A DNA stretch of 64,000 bases from Ornithinibacillus gellani (GTDB lineage Bacteria; Bacillota; Bacilli; Bacillales; Amphibacillaceae), in NCBI RefSeq assembly GCF_003730295.1, contig NZ_QTSZ01000005.1, forward strand, positions 1-64,000. Direction: 5' to 3'. Positions within the stretch are counted from its first letter, which is position 1, and every line of letters starts with the position of its first letter. A model generated the notes under the pieces. That model was not told the DNA's origin. It saw nothing but the letters and a program-made list of their open reading frames with translations, and made no database searches. This document shows positions 1 through 7,539 of the stretch, in pieces. The translations under genes and the position numbers were made by a program.

Positions 1-10
1 CTCCAAAAAA
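1..10 (-). rRNA. 16S rRNA gene, extreme 5' end (cut by window edge)
   Basis: Read on the minus strand, the first ten bases give TTTTTTGGAG, which matches the start of bacillar 16S rRNA just before the conserved AGTTTGATCC. Only this tip lies in the window. The assignment rests on this short match plus the boxA and rrn-type leader directly upstream. Confidence 0.7.
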
Positions 11-112
11 GTAAAGTTTCATACTTAGCAATCAGAAACAAATTCTGACTAATTTTTTTAAAGAAAAACAGGGTTCTGTTTCTCTTGACATACTGGTTGT
101 TTTGTTCAGTTT

Positions 113-122
113 TCAAAGAGCA
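113..122 (-). promoter_or_regulatory. rrn leader boxA antitermination site
   Basis: The minus strand reads TGCTCTTTGA followed by AAACTGAAC, the usual boxA context in bacillar pre-16S leaders. BoxA is bound by NusB/S10 to protect rRNA transcripts from termination. A 7-bp hairpin (arms 129-135 and 147-153, AAGTCGC/GCGACTT) lies just upstream in the same leader. Confidence 0.75.
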
Positions 123-157
123 AATATGAAGTCGCGAGTTCTTGTGGCGACTTTATT

Positions 158-186
158 ATCGTAACACGCTTCTTATAATAAGTCAA
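158..186 (-). promoter_or_regulatory. Sigma-A type promoter for the rRNA operon
   Basis: On the minus strand TTGACT (186-181) is followed after 17 bases by TACGAT (163-158). It sits between tRNA-Ile and the 16S leader, so the rRNA operon can be transcribed independently of the upstream tRNA cluster. Confidence 0.6.
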
Positions 187-216
187 TCTTTTTTAAGAAC
201 AACATACAGAAGCGAG

Positions 217-290
<74 letters not shown>

Positions 291-306
291 ATCTTAAAAA
301 TGGTTA

Positions 307-380
307 TGGAGCGGGTGAAGGGAATCGAACCCTCATCATCAGCTTGGAAGGCTGAGGTTTTACCACTAAACTACACCCGC
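307..380 (-). tRNA. tRNA-Gly (TCC)
   Basis: Acceptor GCGGGTG/CACCCGC, anticodon TCC and encoded CCA. Its 5' half is repeated at 505-535; only this copy is complete. Confidence 0.95.
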
Positions 381-392
381 ATGTTATTAAAA

Positions 393-504
393 AGTATATA
401 TGATATTTACATTTACGCAATCATGCCTCTGCATCTACTAGCTTATTCAAAGATGCGTTTGCTTCGAGGCAACTCGCAGTTTATTCGGTGGATGCATTGC
501 TCGT
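393..504 (-). repeat. 112-bp insert between complete and half tRNA-Gly
   Basis: This sequence separates the intact tRNA-Gly from a copy of its 5' half. Its core (about 436-504) is recognisably similar to the insert at 1491-1701; both contain CTAGCT, TCAAA, GAGG, ACTCG and TATTCG blocks in the same order. It has no start codon with a ribosome-binding site. Origin unknown; it may be a small inserted element or a diverged tandem duplication. Confidence 0.55.
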
Positions 505-535
505 GGCTGAGGTTTTACCACTAAACTACACCCGC
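505..535 (-). pseudogene. 5' half of tRNA-Gly (partial duplicate)
   Basis: These 31 bases are identical to nucleotides 1-31 of the intact tRNA-Gly and stop at the 5' edge of the anticodon loop. The identity continues 12 bases beyond the 5' end, making a 43-bp direct repeat (350-392 and 505-547). It cannot fold as a tRNA because the anticodon loop and 3' half are missing. Confidence 0.9.
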
Positions 536-558
536 ATGTTATTAAAACTGGGATACAC

Positions 559-635
559 TGGTCGGGAAGACAGGATTCGAACCTGCGACCCCTTGGTCCC
601 AAACCAAGTGCTCTACCAAGCTGAGCTACTTCCCG
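559..635 (-). tRNA. tRNA-Pro (TGG)
   Basis: Acceptor CGGGAAG/CTTCCCG, anticodon TGG in loop TTTGGGA and encoded CCA. Confidence 0.95.
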
Positions 636-647
636 TAAATTAACATA

Positions 648-721
648 CGCGCCCGAGAGGAGTCGAACCCCTAACCTTTTGATCCGTAGTCAAACGCTCT
701 ATCCAATTGAGCTACGGGCGC
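648..721 (-). tRNA. tRNA-Arg (ACG)
   Basis: Acceptor GCGCCCG/CGGGCGC and anticodon ACG (its A34 is normally modified to inosine). CCA is not encoded. Confidence 0.95.
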
Positions 722-801
722 CAGAAAGCGACTTTACAAATATAACATAACTAAAAAGTTATTGCAAGCATTTTCAGATTGGCATAAAGACAATTATAAA
801 G

Positions 802-884
<83 letters not shown>

Positions 885-891
885 TTGTAAA

Positions 892-967
892 TGGTGAGCC
901 ATACAGGATTCGAACCTGTGACCCTCTGATTAAAAGTCAGATGCTCTACCGACTGAGCTAATGGCTC
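892..967 (-). tRNA. tRNA-Lys (TTT)
   Basis: Acceptor GAGCCAT/ATGGCTC, anticodon TTT in loop CTTTTAA and encoded CCA. Confidence 0.95.
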
Positions 968-1055
968 ATAGTGTTTCTATAACAAGAACATTTATATCAT
1001 ATAGTTCAAATTTCATCTTCACTTAAAGTTTGTTTACTTTCTCACAAATAAAAAA

Positions 1056-1130
1056 TGGCTGGGCTACTAGGATTCGAACCTAGGAATGACGGGACCAAAA
1101 CCCGTTGCCTTACCGCTTGGCTATAGCCCA
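1056..1130 (-). tRNA. tRNA-Gln (TTG)
   Basis: Acceptor TGGGCTA/TAGCCCA, anticodon TTG in loop TTTTGGT and encoded CCA. Confidence 0.95.
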
Positions 1131-1136
1131 ACTTTA

Positions 1137-1213
1137 TGGCGGTCTGGACGGGACTCGAACCCGCGACCTCCTGCGTGACAGGCAGGCATTCTAACCATCT
1201 GAACTACCAGACC
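1137..1213 (-). tRNA. tRNA-Asp (GTC)
   Basis: Acceptor GGTCTGG/CCAGACC, anticodon GTC in loop CTGTCAC and encoded CCA. Confidence 0.95.
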
Positions 1214-1239
1214 CAACCTAATTTATTTGTAATAAAAGA

Positions 1240-1311
1240 TGACCCGTACGGGATTCGAACCCGTGTTACCGCCGTGAAAGGGCGGTGTCTTAACCGCTTG
1301 ACCAACGGGCC
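1240..1311 (-). tRNA. tRNA-Glu (TTC)
   Basis: Acceptor GGCCCGT/ACGGGTC with one G-T wobble and anticodon TTC in loop CTTTCAC. CCA is not encoded. Confidence 0.95.
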
Positions 1312-1316
1312 ATAAA

Positions 1317-1408
1317 TGGCGGAGAAGGAGGGATTTGAACCCTCGCGCCGCGCAATGCGACCTATGCCCTTAGCAGGGGCACCTCTTCAGCCTCTTGAGT
1401 ACTTCCCC
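1317..1408 (-). tRNA. tRNA-Ser (GCT)
   Basis: Class II tRNA with a long variable arm, acceptor GGGGAAG/CTTCTCC with one G-T wobble, anticodon GCT and encoded CCA. Confidence 0.95.
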
Positions 1409-1413
1409 ATAAA

Positions 1414-1488
1414 TGGCTCCACAGGTAGGATTCGAACCTACGACCGATCGGTTAACAGCCGATTGCTCTACCACTGAGCTACTGTGGA
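1414..1488 (-). tRNA. tRNA-Asn (GTT)
   Basis: Acceptor TCCACAG/CTGTGGA, anticodon GTT in loop CTGTTAA and encoded CCA. It is the first complete tRNA of the cluster. Its 5' part is repeated at 1702-1727. Confidence 0.95.
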
Positions 1489-1490
1489 AT

Positions 1491-1701
1491 GGAATAAGAA
1501 AAAGTTAATAAAAATGATACAACTACCTTATCGACCTAAGTTACTTCTAGCTCACTCAAAAAGCAAATGCATTGAGGTTACTCGTAGCATATTCGTAAGA
1601 AGTACTGCTGAAATCATTGTTCGTCGTGTTGCAAGCGAATTCGATGATGTCGCACTCCTCACAAGCCTGCACATGGGTGATTATTCAATGATGTATGCGG
1701 C
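1491..1701 (-). repeat. 211-bp insert between complete and half tRNA-Asn
   Basis: This insert lies between intact tRNA-Asn and a copy of its first 26 nucleotides. Its region 1548-1622 resembles the insert at the tRNA-Gly half, block by block. It therefore sits downstream of the tRNA operon promoter and upstream of the first intact tRNA. No credible coding sequence was seen. Confidence 0.55.
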
Positions 1702-1727
1702 TTGCTCTACCACTGAGCTACTGTGGA
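1702..1727 (-). pseudogene. 5' part of tRNA-Asn (partial duplicate)
   Basis: These 26 bases match nucleotides 1-26 of the intact tRNA-Asn (28-bp identity counting two flanking bases; 1463-1490 versus 1702-1729). The match ends between the D stem and the anticodon stem. The fragment is the first sequence transcribed from the cluster promoter. Confidence 0.9.
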
Positions 1728-1760
1728 ATAAAGTAAGAAGAATTTATAGCAACGAAAATT

Positions 1761-1789
1761 ATAATACAATAAATATGAATCAATGTCAA
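1761..1789 (-). promoter_or_regulatory. Sigma-A promoter of the tRNA cluster
   Basis: On the minus strand TTGACA (1789-1784), a 17-base spacer and TATTAT (1766-1761). Transcription should start near 1754, about 25 bases before the truncated tRNA-Asn copy. No other gene is seen between here and the sprT stop codon at 1968. Confidence 0.75.
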
Positions 1790-1967
1790 TCCTTCATGTA
1801 ATAAATATTTCCGCTGCAAAAATGTGTAATTAATTAGGCTTTATTAATTTAACATGACTTGTACATTTCGTCAATGCGTTTCTGTGCGATTTTTCATTTT
1901 AAACAGGTATTTCCCCGAGCCTTTCTAATTTACCAATGCGTTTCTTCTTATTATATATACAACCGTA

Positions 1968-2441
1968 TTATACAGGTTGCTGTTTTTTAATTAGCTTGCC
2001 ACCACATCGCCCACAGCGATATCTTTGAGTATTTACCCGCTTCACTCTTTTATATAGAAGTTTGCATGCAGTGCATTCATATACGTGCTTGTATGCTTTT
2101 TTCGCGGAGGGTAATGGCTGGCAAAATCTTGGCGAGCCTGTTTCTTTCAATAGCTGCCTAAAATCTCGATCTCCATGCTTATATCCCTTTCCTTCTATAT
2201 GAAGGTGGTAGTGACAAAGCTCGTGCTTGATAATGCCGATCATTTCTTCCTTTTCCATTTCAACAATATATTTCGGATTTAGTTCGATCACCTTTTTAGA
2301 AGGAATATATCTTCCCCCAGTCGTTCTTAGTCGATTATTAAAATATACTTCATGCATAAAGGGTTTATGAAAGTAGGTAATCGAAAGTTCGTTTACCAAT
2401 TCAAATAGCTTTTTCTCATTCTCTAATAATTCCATCATCAT
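1968..2441 (-). CDS. SprT-like zinc metalloprotease-domain protein (YdcK-like)
   Basis: A 157-residue cytosolic protein of the SprT-like family. The sequence shows a HELCH zinc motif (HExxH type, about residues 74-78) followed by a conserved GHGDRDF-like region read here as KHGDRDF. A C-terminal zinc ribbon has C-x2-C pairs (CTAC about 122-125 and CGRC about 143-146). The start ATG has AGAGG eight bases upstream. In B. subtilis ydcK lies between tex (ydcI) and a tRNA cluster, the same setting as here. The family is related to SPRTN proteases, but the bacterial role is not established. Length is close to B. subtilis YdcK. Confidence 0.85.
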   Translation of the reverse strand: MMMELLENEKKLFELVNELSITYFHKPFMHEVYFNNRLRTTGGRYIPSKKVIELNPKYIVEMEKEEMIGIIKHELCHYHLHIEGKGYKHGDRDFRQLLKETGSPRFCQPLPSAKKAYKHVYECTACKLLYKRVKRVNTQRYRCGRCGGKLIKKQQPV

Positions 2442-2526
2442 TATATTCGCCTCTTTAAATCTCGATATTACAAGTCTACCATAGTATATAACGTAAATAC
2501 ATGCGCAGTATTTTTAAGAACCTTAT

Positions 2527-2541
2527 TTAAAATAATTATAA
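2527..2541 (+). promoter_or_regulatory. Candidate PerR box upstream of the catalase promoter
   Basis: TTAAAATAATTATAA matches the known PerR consensus TTATAATNATTATAA at 14 of 15 positions, counting N as a match. It lies seven bases upstream of the -35 element. PerR represses vegetative catalase in B. subtilis and is released by peroxide; regulation here is inferred from the site. Confidence 0.65.
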
Positions 2542-2548
2542 TTAAACA

Positions 2549-2576
2549 TTGATTTTTAATTAAATTCTATTATAAT
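2549..2576 (+). promoter_or_regulatory. Sigma-A promoter of katA
   Basis: TTGATT (2549-2554), a 16-base spacer and TATAAT (2571-2576), followed by an AGGAGAGGTG ribosome-binding site at 2600-2609 before the TTG start. Confidence 0.7.
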
Positions 2577-2617
2577 AGAGAGTGAATGGTTATTAATTAA
2601 AGGAGAGGTGGATTCTT

Positions 2618-4108
2618 TTGACAAACAACAATAAAGACACCAGAAAAAAATTAACTACTGCTGCAGGTGCTCCAGTACCAGATTATGAAAACTCCATGAC
2701 TGCTGGCCCCCGGGGACCAATGCTATTGCAGGATGTTTGGTTCCTTGAAAAATTAGCTCACTTTGATAGAGAAGTTATTCCAGAGCGCCGCATGCATGCA
2801 AAAGGCTCAGGTGCATATGGGACTTTCACCGTTACCAATGACATAACGAAATATTCAAAGGCAAAAGTATTCTCCGAGGTAGGTAAACAGACAGAAATGT
2901 TCTTACGTTTCTCTACAGTGGCAGGAGAACGTGGTGCTGCGGATGCTGAACGCGATATTCGTGGCTTTGCTTGCCGTTTTTACACAGAAGAAGGGAATTG
3001 GGACCTCGTCGGAAACAACACACCAGTATTTTTCTTCCGTGATCCACTTTTATTCCCAGACTTGAATCATGCAGTAAAACGTGATCCTCGTACTAACATG
3101 CGTAGTGCAAATAACAACTGGGATTTCTGGTCTTCATTGCCGGAAGCATTGCACCAAGTAACTATAGTAATGAGTGACCGGGGTATCCCTAAATCATTCC
3201 GCACCATGCACGGATTTGGCAGTCATACATTTAGTATGATTAACGCAGATAACGAACGTGTTTGGGTTAAATTCCATATGCGTTCACAGCAAGGAATTGA
3301 AAACCTTTCTGATGAACAAGCTGCAAGTCTCGTAGGGGTAGATCGTGAAAGCCATCAGCGTGACCTTTACGAAAATATTGAAAAAGGCAACTTCCCTAAA
3401 TGGAAAATGTACATCCAAGTCATGACGGAAGAACAAGCAAACAACATGCCGTATAATCCATTTGACCTTACAAAAGTATGGTACAAAAAAGATTTCCCAC
3501 TAATTGAAGTTGGTGAATTCGAATTAAATCGAAACCCTGAGAACTACTTTGCAGAAGTAGAGCAAGCAGCATTCACTCCTGCAAACGTTGTACCAGGAAT
3601 TAGTTTCTCACCGGATAAAATGTTGCAAGGACGTCTTTTCTCATATGGGGATGCACAGCGCTATCGCTTAGGTGTCAATCATCATCAAATCCCTGTAAAC
3701 CAGCCGAAATGTCCATATCACAGCTACCATCGTGATGGTGCAATGCGTGTAGACGGAAACCATGGTAGTAGACTACACTATGGTCCAAACAGCTATGGCG
3801 AGTGGGAGGATCAACCGGAGTACAAAGAGCCGAGCCTACCAATTAACGGAGACGGCGATCGTTGGAATTTCCGTGAAGATGATGACAACTACTTCGAACA
3901 GCCTGGAAAGCTATTCAATTTAATGAGTGAAGAACAAAAGCAGCTGTTATTTGATAACACTGCAAGAAATATGACCGGTGTTGAGAAACATATTAAGCTG
4001 CGTCATATCAACCACTGCTACCAAGCTGATCCAGCATATGGCGAAGGTGTTGCCAAAGCAATGGACATCCCAATGAGCGAAGTGGAAGCTGCAAGCAGCA
4101 AGGAATAA
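2618..4108 (+). CDS. katA: Monofunctional heme catalase
   Basis: Small-subunit clade catalase of 496 residues that breaks hydrogen peroxide into water and oxygen in the cytosol. The distal histidine is in [12 protein letters not shown] (His60), the distal asparagine in [12 protein letters not shown] (about residue 133), and the heme-ligating tyrosine in the [12 protein letters not shown] segment (about residue 345). Length fits B. subtilis KatA. The start is TTG at 2618, chosen because AGGAGAGG sits at the right distance and the preceding bases contain no better codon. The gene is monocistronic, with its own promoter, a PerR-like box and a bidirectional terminator shared with convergent tex. 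Confidence 0.95.
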   Translation: MTNNNKDTRKKLTTAAGAPVPDYENSMTAGPRGPMLLQDVWFLEKLAHFDREVIPERRMHAKGSGAYGTFTVTNDITKYSKAKVFSEVGKQTEMFLRFSTVAGERGAADAERDIRGFACRFYTEEGNWDLVGNNTPVFFFRDPLLFPDLNHAVKRDPRTNMRSANNNWDFWSSLPEALHQVTIVMSDRGIPKSFRTMHGFGSHTFSMINADNERVWVKFHMRSQQGIENLSDEQAASLVGVDRESHQRDLYENIEKGNFPKWKMYIQVMTEEQANNMPYNPFDLTKVWYKKDFPLIEVGEFELNRNPENYFAEVEQAAFTPANVVPGISFSPDKMLQGRLFSYGDAQRYRLGVNHHQIPVNQPKCPYHSYHRDGAMRVDGNHGSRLHYGPNSYGEWEDQPEYKEPSLPINGDGDRWNFREDDDNYFEQPGKLFNLMSEEQKQLLFDNTARNMTGVEKHIKLRHINHCYQADPAYGEGVAKAMDIPMSEVEAASSKE

Positions 4109-4116
4109 ATAAAACA

Positions 4117-4154
4117 AATAAGCTGTCACCCATGCGTGGGATGACAGCTTATTT
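4117..4154. terminator. Bidirectional terminator between katA and tex
   Basis: The stem AATAAGCTGTCA...TGACAGCTTATT has an A-rich left flank and a T-rich right flank, so it can end both convergent transcripts. The tex stop codon lies just beyond it. Confidence 0.8.
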
Positions 4155-4162
4155 TCATTTCA

Positions 4163-6340
4163 TTAGGCTTTTTTTTGAACCATGGATAATGCAATTCGTC
4201 CTTTTACTGTATCGACTTGTTCTACCCAAACCGTCACAACATCTCCTACAGATGCAATATCCATTGGATGTTTTACAAAGCGATTTGACATTTTCGAAAT
4301 ATGAACCAATCCATCTTGCTTCACACCAATATCCACAAACACACCGAAATCAACTACATTTCGGATTGTGCCTTGCATTTCCATCCCGGGCTCTAAATCC
4401 TCTAAGGATAAAATATTTTGCTTCAATAATGGCTGCGGGAAATCATCACGCGGATCACGCTCCGGTCTGCTCAGCGCAGCCATAATATCTCGAAGTGTTG
4501 GTTCCCCAATCTCTAATCCAGCTACAACTTGTTTTACATCCAGGGTTTGCAGCTTATCGCGTAATGTTTCGGTACCAATGTCATCTAGCTTGCAATCAAT
4601 CATTCCTAATAATTTTTTGACATGTGCATAGCTTTCAGGGTGAATCGGTGTACGGTCAAGTGGGTTTTCACCATCGACAATACGCAAGAAACCAATCCCC
4701 TGTTCATACGTTTTTGCGCCAAGTCTTGGTATTTTTTTCAGTTCGTTTCTGTTGGAGAATTTCCCCTCTTCATTACGTCGAGCAACAATATTATTAGCGA
4801 CAGTTTTGCTAAGTCCAGCTACATGCTGCAGTAAAGATGGGGATGCCGTATTTACGTTTACACCTACCTGGTTTACTGCAGTTTCAACAACAAAACCAAG
4901 CTGTTCATTCAGCGCCTTTTGGCTGACATCATGCTGGTATTGACCAACGCCGATGGATTTTGGATCGATTTTTACCAGCTCTGCCAATGGATCCTGGACT
5001 CGACGCGCGATCGACGCTGCACTTCTCTCCTCCACCTGCAAATCCGGAAATTCCTCTCGCGCAAGTGGCGATGCAGAGTACACACTTGCCCCTGCTTCAT
5101 TCACAATGATATATGGTATGTCCAGCTTATGTTTACCGATTACATCAGACACAAATTGCTCCGTTTCACGTGATGCAGTACCATTCCCAATGGCAATAAG
5201 TTCAACCTGATGTGTAGTAATCATGTCAAGCATGATTTTTTCCGCGCCTGCCACATCCTTCTTCGGCGCCGTCGGATACATGACGCCAACCTGATGCACT
5301 TTACCCGTTTCATCTACAACTGCCAGCTTACAGCCTGTTCGAAAAGCTGGGTCTACTCCTAAAACCGTTTTCCCTTTCAATGGTGGCTGAAGCAACAGGT
5401 TTTTCAGGTTTTCTGAGAACACTTCAATCGCCTGCTCTTCCGCTTTTTCACTCAATGCATTACGTATTTCCCTTTCGATGGAAGGCTGAATCAAGCGTTT
5501 ATAACTATCCTCTATCGCTTCCTCCAATAAGGTTAATACATCAGCTTGTGTCTGCTTTTTGATAATTTGACGATTCAAATATTCCGATATCCGCTCCACA
5601 GGCGGTTCAATCGCGACCTTTAATACATCTTCTTTTTCACCGCGGTTTAATGCTAAAATTCGATGCGAAACTACCGAGCGAATTGGCTCACTGTATGTAT
5701 AATACATTTCGTATACGCCTTTTTCATCCAGCTCTTCTTTTTTTACTTCTGAACGAATGACACCGCGTTTTGTTGTTTCCTCGCGAATATACGTGCGATA
5801 TTCCGGTTCATCCGAAATCCATTCCGCAATGATATCATGAACACCCGCCAATACATCCTCAACCGTTTCCAGCTCGTGTTCCTCTGAAAATAAGGAGCGT
5901 GCTTCTGCTTCGAGATCCACCTGCCCCTGCTCCCATACCTTTTCAGCCAATGGCTCCAAGCCTTTTTCCTTAGCAATGGCTGCTCTCGTCCGTCTTTTTT
6001 GACGGTATGGCCGGTACAAGTCTTCCACACGCTGGATTTGCTCAGCTTTTTTAATATCCTGCTCCAATTCTGGTGTTAGCTTGCCTTGTTCATCAATTAA
6101 ACGAATAACTTCATCTTTACGTTCTGCTAAATTCACTGCATACTGCCATTTATCTTGAATCTGTTTAATCTGCACTTCATCCAGTCCACCAGTTGCTTCT
6201 TTTCGGTATCGCGCAATAAATGGAACTGTATTTCCTTCATCTAATAGGGCAACAACTTTTTTAACGATTGCTGTTTTCACATTTGCCTCTTTAGCAACCC
6301 ATAAACTTAAATCTTTGTCATGCTCATGTTCCGTAGCCAC
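4163..6340 (-). CDS. tex: Tex-family RNA-binding transcription accessory protein
   Basis: About 725 residues with the Tex layout: N-terminal helical region, YqgF/RNase H-like core (VLGVDPAFRTGCKLAVVD about 335-350), helix-hairpin-helix region (VNVNTASPSLLQHV) and a C-terminal S1 RNA-binding domain (GTIRNVVDFGVFVDIG about 645-660). Tex proteins bind nucleic acid and associate with transcription and RNA turnover. I chose the GTG at 6340 because AAAGGAGG lies eight bases upstream; longer starts overlap that site. B. subtilis ydcI holds the same genomic position. No frame damage was seen. Confidence 0.9.
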   Translation of the reverse strand: MATEHEHDKDLSLWVAKEANVKTAIVKKVVALLDEGNTVPFIARYRKEATGGLDEVQIKQIQDKWQYAVNLAERKDEVIRLIDEQGKLTPELEQDIKKAEQIQRVEDLYRPYRQKRRTRAAIAKEKGLEPLAEKVWEQGQVDLEAEARSLFSEEHELETVEDVLAGVHDIIAEWISDEPEYRTYIREETTKRGVIRSEVKKEELDEKGVYEMYYTYSEPIRSVVSHRILALNRGEKEDVLKVAIEPPVERISEYLNRQIIKKQTQADVLTLLEEAIEDSYKRLIQPSIEREIRNALSEKAEEQAIEVFSENLKNLLLQPPLKGKTVLGVDPAFRTGCKLAVVDETGKVHQVGVMYPTAPKKDVAGAEKIMLDMITTHQVELIAIGNGTASRETEQFVSDVIGKHKLDIPYIIVNEAGASVYSASPLAREEFPDLQVEERSAASIARRVQDPLAELVKIDPKSIGVGQYQHDVSQKALNEQLGFVVETAVNQVGVNVNTASPSLLQHVAGLSKTVANNIVARRNEEGKFSNRNELKKIPRLGAKTYEQGIGFLRIVDGENPLDRTPIHPESYAHVKKLLGMIDCKLDDIGTETLRDKLQTLDVKQVVAGLEIGEPTLRDIMAALSRPERDPRDDFPQPLLKQNILSLEDLEPGMEMQGTIRNVVDFGVFVDIGVKQDGLVHISKMSNRFVKHPMDIASVGDVVTVWVEQVDTVKGRIALSMVQKKA

Positions 6341-6410
6341 ATTTACTTCCTCCTTTTCGTACAAACTTAATTTTACCAAAGATTAATTTGATTTCCCAAT
6401 TGGACCAATA

Positions 6411-6550
6411 AAAGCTATAGTGCACGGTTAGCAATGTACCAACTGTAGAGCTTCCGACGAGATAAAGGACATACGAAGAGCATAGCGATTCGATATGGAC
6501 TTATCGTAGGAGGAAGTTCATAGTTGGATAGTTGCTGTGCACTTTAGCTA
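6411..6550. mobile_element. MITE-like near-palindromic hairpin element (about 140 bp)
   Basis: The left end GCTATAGTGCAC and right end GTGCACTTTAGC are inverted repeats. Complementarity continues inward through GCAATGTACCAACT/AGTTGGATAGTTGC and CTTCCGACGAGATAA/TTATCGTAGGAGGAAG, leaving a loop near 6475-6490. There is no coding capacity. A left-end-only copy follows at 6714-6757. No transposase is present, so any mobility would be non-autonomous and is inferred. Confidence 0.55.
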
Positions 6551-6555
6551 GATCA

Positions 6556-6717
6556 ATAAAGTGAAACTTCAATCAGTGGGGGTTTTCGCACTTCCCCACT
6601 GATTGTTAGTTGAACCAATCAGGCCTTTACTGGCTGTTGATCCCCCAAACTTACAATTCTGGTTACCAACAAAAATGCTTGATGTGGGGATCTTACAGCC
6701 AGTTAATCTGTGATAAA
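6556..6717. repeat. Structured intergenic repeat, single unit (family R156)
   Basis: It begins ATAAAGTGAAACTTCAATC and ends TTAATCTGTGATAAA. It contains hairpin 1 (AATCAGTGGGG/CCCCACTGATT, loop about 12) and a longer hairpin 2 closed by ACTGGCTGT/ACAGCCAGT with inner CCCC/GGGG pairing. The same element recurs at 16892-17209, 30660-31112 and 49823-50290. Confidence 0.8.
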
Positions 6718-6757
6718 AGCTAAAGTGCACGGTTAGCAATGTACCAACTGTAGAACA
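6714..6757. repeat. Half copy of the MITE-like element
   Basis: AAAGCTAAAGTGCACGG and the following bases up to CCAACTGTAGA repeat the left end of the hairpin element at 6411. The right half is missing. It directly abuts the end of the R156 unit, so the two repeat types are interleaved here. Confidence 0.6.
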
Positions 6758-6763
6758 AAAGAA

Positions 6764-6798
6764 AAGCCTATAGGGAAATTATCTCCCCACAGGCATTT
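6764..6798 (-). terminator. Terminator of the transglutaminase-like gene
   Basis: On the minus strand GCCTGTGGGGA pairs with TCCCTATAGGC and is followed by TTTTCTTTT, just after the stop codon at 6806. Confidence 0.65.
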
Positions 6799-6805
6799 TC
6801 ATCAT

Positions 6806-7417
6806 TTATATGTTTTCCGGACGGTTATCAAAAAGTGCTTCACTATTTGGCGACTGCTCCATCGCTTTAACGACGGATGGTAATGGACGTACATAAATCG
6901 TTGGATAATCGATTTCACCAAGCCCTGGACGAATCGAGTAAGCAAGGTCTTCCTGTTCCATATTAAATGTCGTTTTGACCTTAGCGTTATTCCCACGAGG
7001 GTCTACACGAAACCAGCCTTTTTCATGGGATAAGTAAATGGCATTTAAACCATGGAGCGCAAAACCCGATGCAGGTGTATCCTTCTTCATGACACGCTGA
7101 TAGCAAAAACCTGTTGGAATCCCCATACCTCTTAACAGCGCTGCCAACAAATGCGCTTTCGCGAAGCAAATCCCCTCACAAGAAGCCAATGTATCAGAGG
7201 CACTTATAGCAATTTCATCTGTCGGATGGTCATCAAAAGAATGCTGGATATCATCCCTAGCAATCTCAAAAGCTAATCTTGCCCGTTCTTCCAAAGTTAT
7301 TGCTTTTCCTTCGATTTCTAAAATCTTTGCTCGTACCAGTGGATGGTTGAAATCAATCAATGTATCAATCGGCATTAAATAGTCTGCCAAATCTTTAGAC
7401 TCCAAAATAAAATCCAT
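6806..7417 (-). CDS. Transglutaminase-like cysteine enzyme
   Basis: A 203-residue cytosolic protein with the transglutaminase-core triad: Cys in CEGICFAKA (about residue 84), His in ALHGLNA (about 122) and Asp in RVDPRGNN (about 139). Bacterial members act as peptidases or amidases on unknown substrates, so the reaction cannot be named. The ATG at 7417 has AGGAGGG at good spacing; an upstream in-frame ATG lacks one. It lies downstream of the sigma-B operon, separated by a hairpin terminator and with its own extended -10 promoter. Confidence 0.75.
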   Translation of the reverse strand: MDFILESKDLADYLMPIDTLIDFNHPLVRAKILEIEGKAITLEERARLAFEIARDDIQHSFDDHPTDEIAISASDTLASCEGICFAKAHLLAALLRGMGIPTGFCYQRVMKKDTPASGFALHGLNAIYLSHEKGWFRVDPRGNNAKVKTTFNMEQEDLAYSIRPGLGEIDYPTIYVRPLPSVVKAMEQSPNSEALFDNRPENI

Positions 7418-7440
7418 ACTAAGCCCTCCTGTACAGCATG

Positions 7441-7471
7441 AAAAAACATCTACCATGTTCATGTAGATGTC
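7441..7471 (-). terminator. Terminator-like hairpin after rsbX
   Basis: On the minus strand ACATCTAC...GTAGATGT is followed by six T. It would end the sigma-B operon. It also overlaps the first transcribed bases expected from the downstream promoter at 7475-7483. Confidence 0.65.
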
Positions 7472-7474
7472 TCC

Positions 7475-7483
7475 ATTATAGCA
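7475..7483 (-). promoter_or_regulatory. Extended -10 promoter for the transglutaminase-like gene
   Basis: TGCTATAAT on the minus strand is a perfect extended -10 (TGN-TATAAT). The -35 region is weak. Transcription would begin inside the adjacent hairpin. Confidence 0.4.
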
Positions 7484-7539
7484 TGCTTCATTTTCAGAAA
7501 AAGCAGTAACTTTGTTAAATTTATGTCAAAATGGTAAAC

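Noticed and set aside
1484-1801. A 105-codon plus-strand frame through the tRNA-Asn insert
   Set aside because: It begins inside tRNA-Asn without a ribosome-binding site. The resemblance to the frame at 216-524 reflects DNA similarity of the inserts.
6411-6550. Insertion sequence with its own transposase
   Set aside because: The element is only about 140 bp and non-coding; no transposase gene is found in the window.
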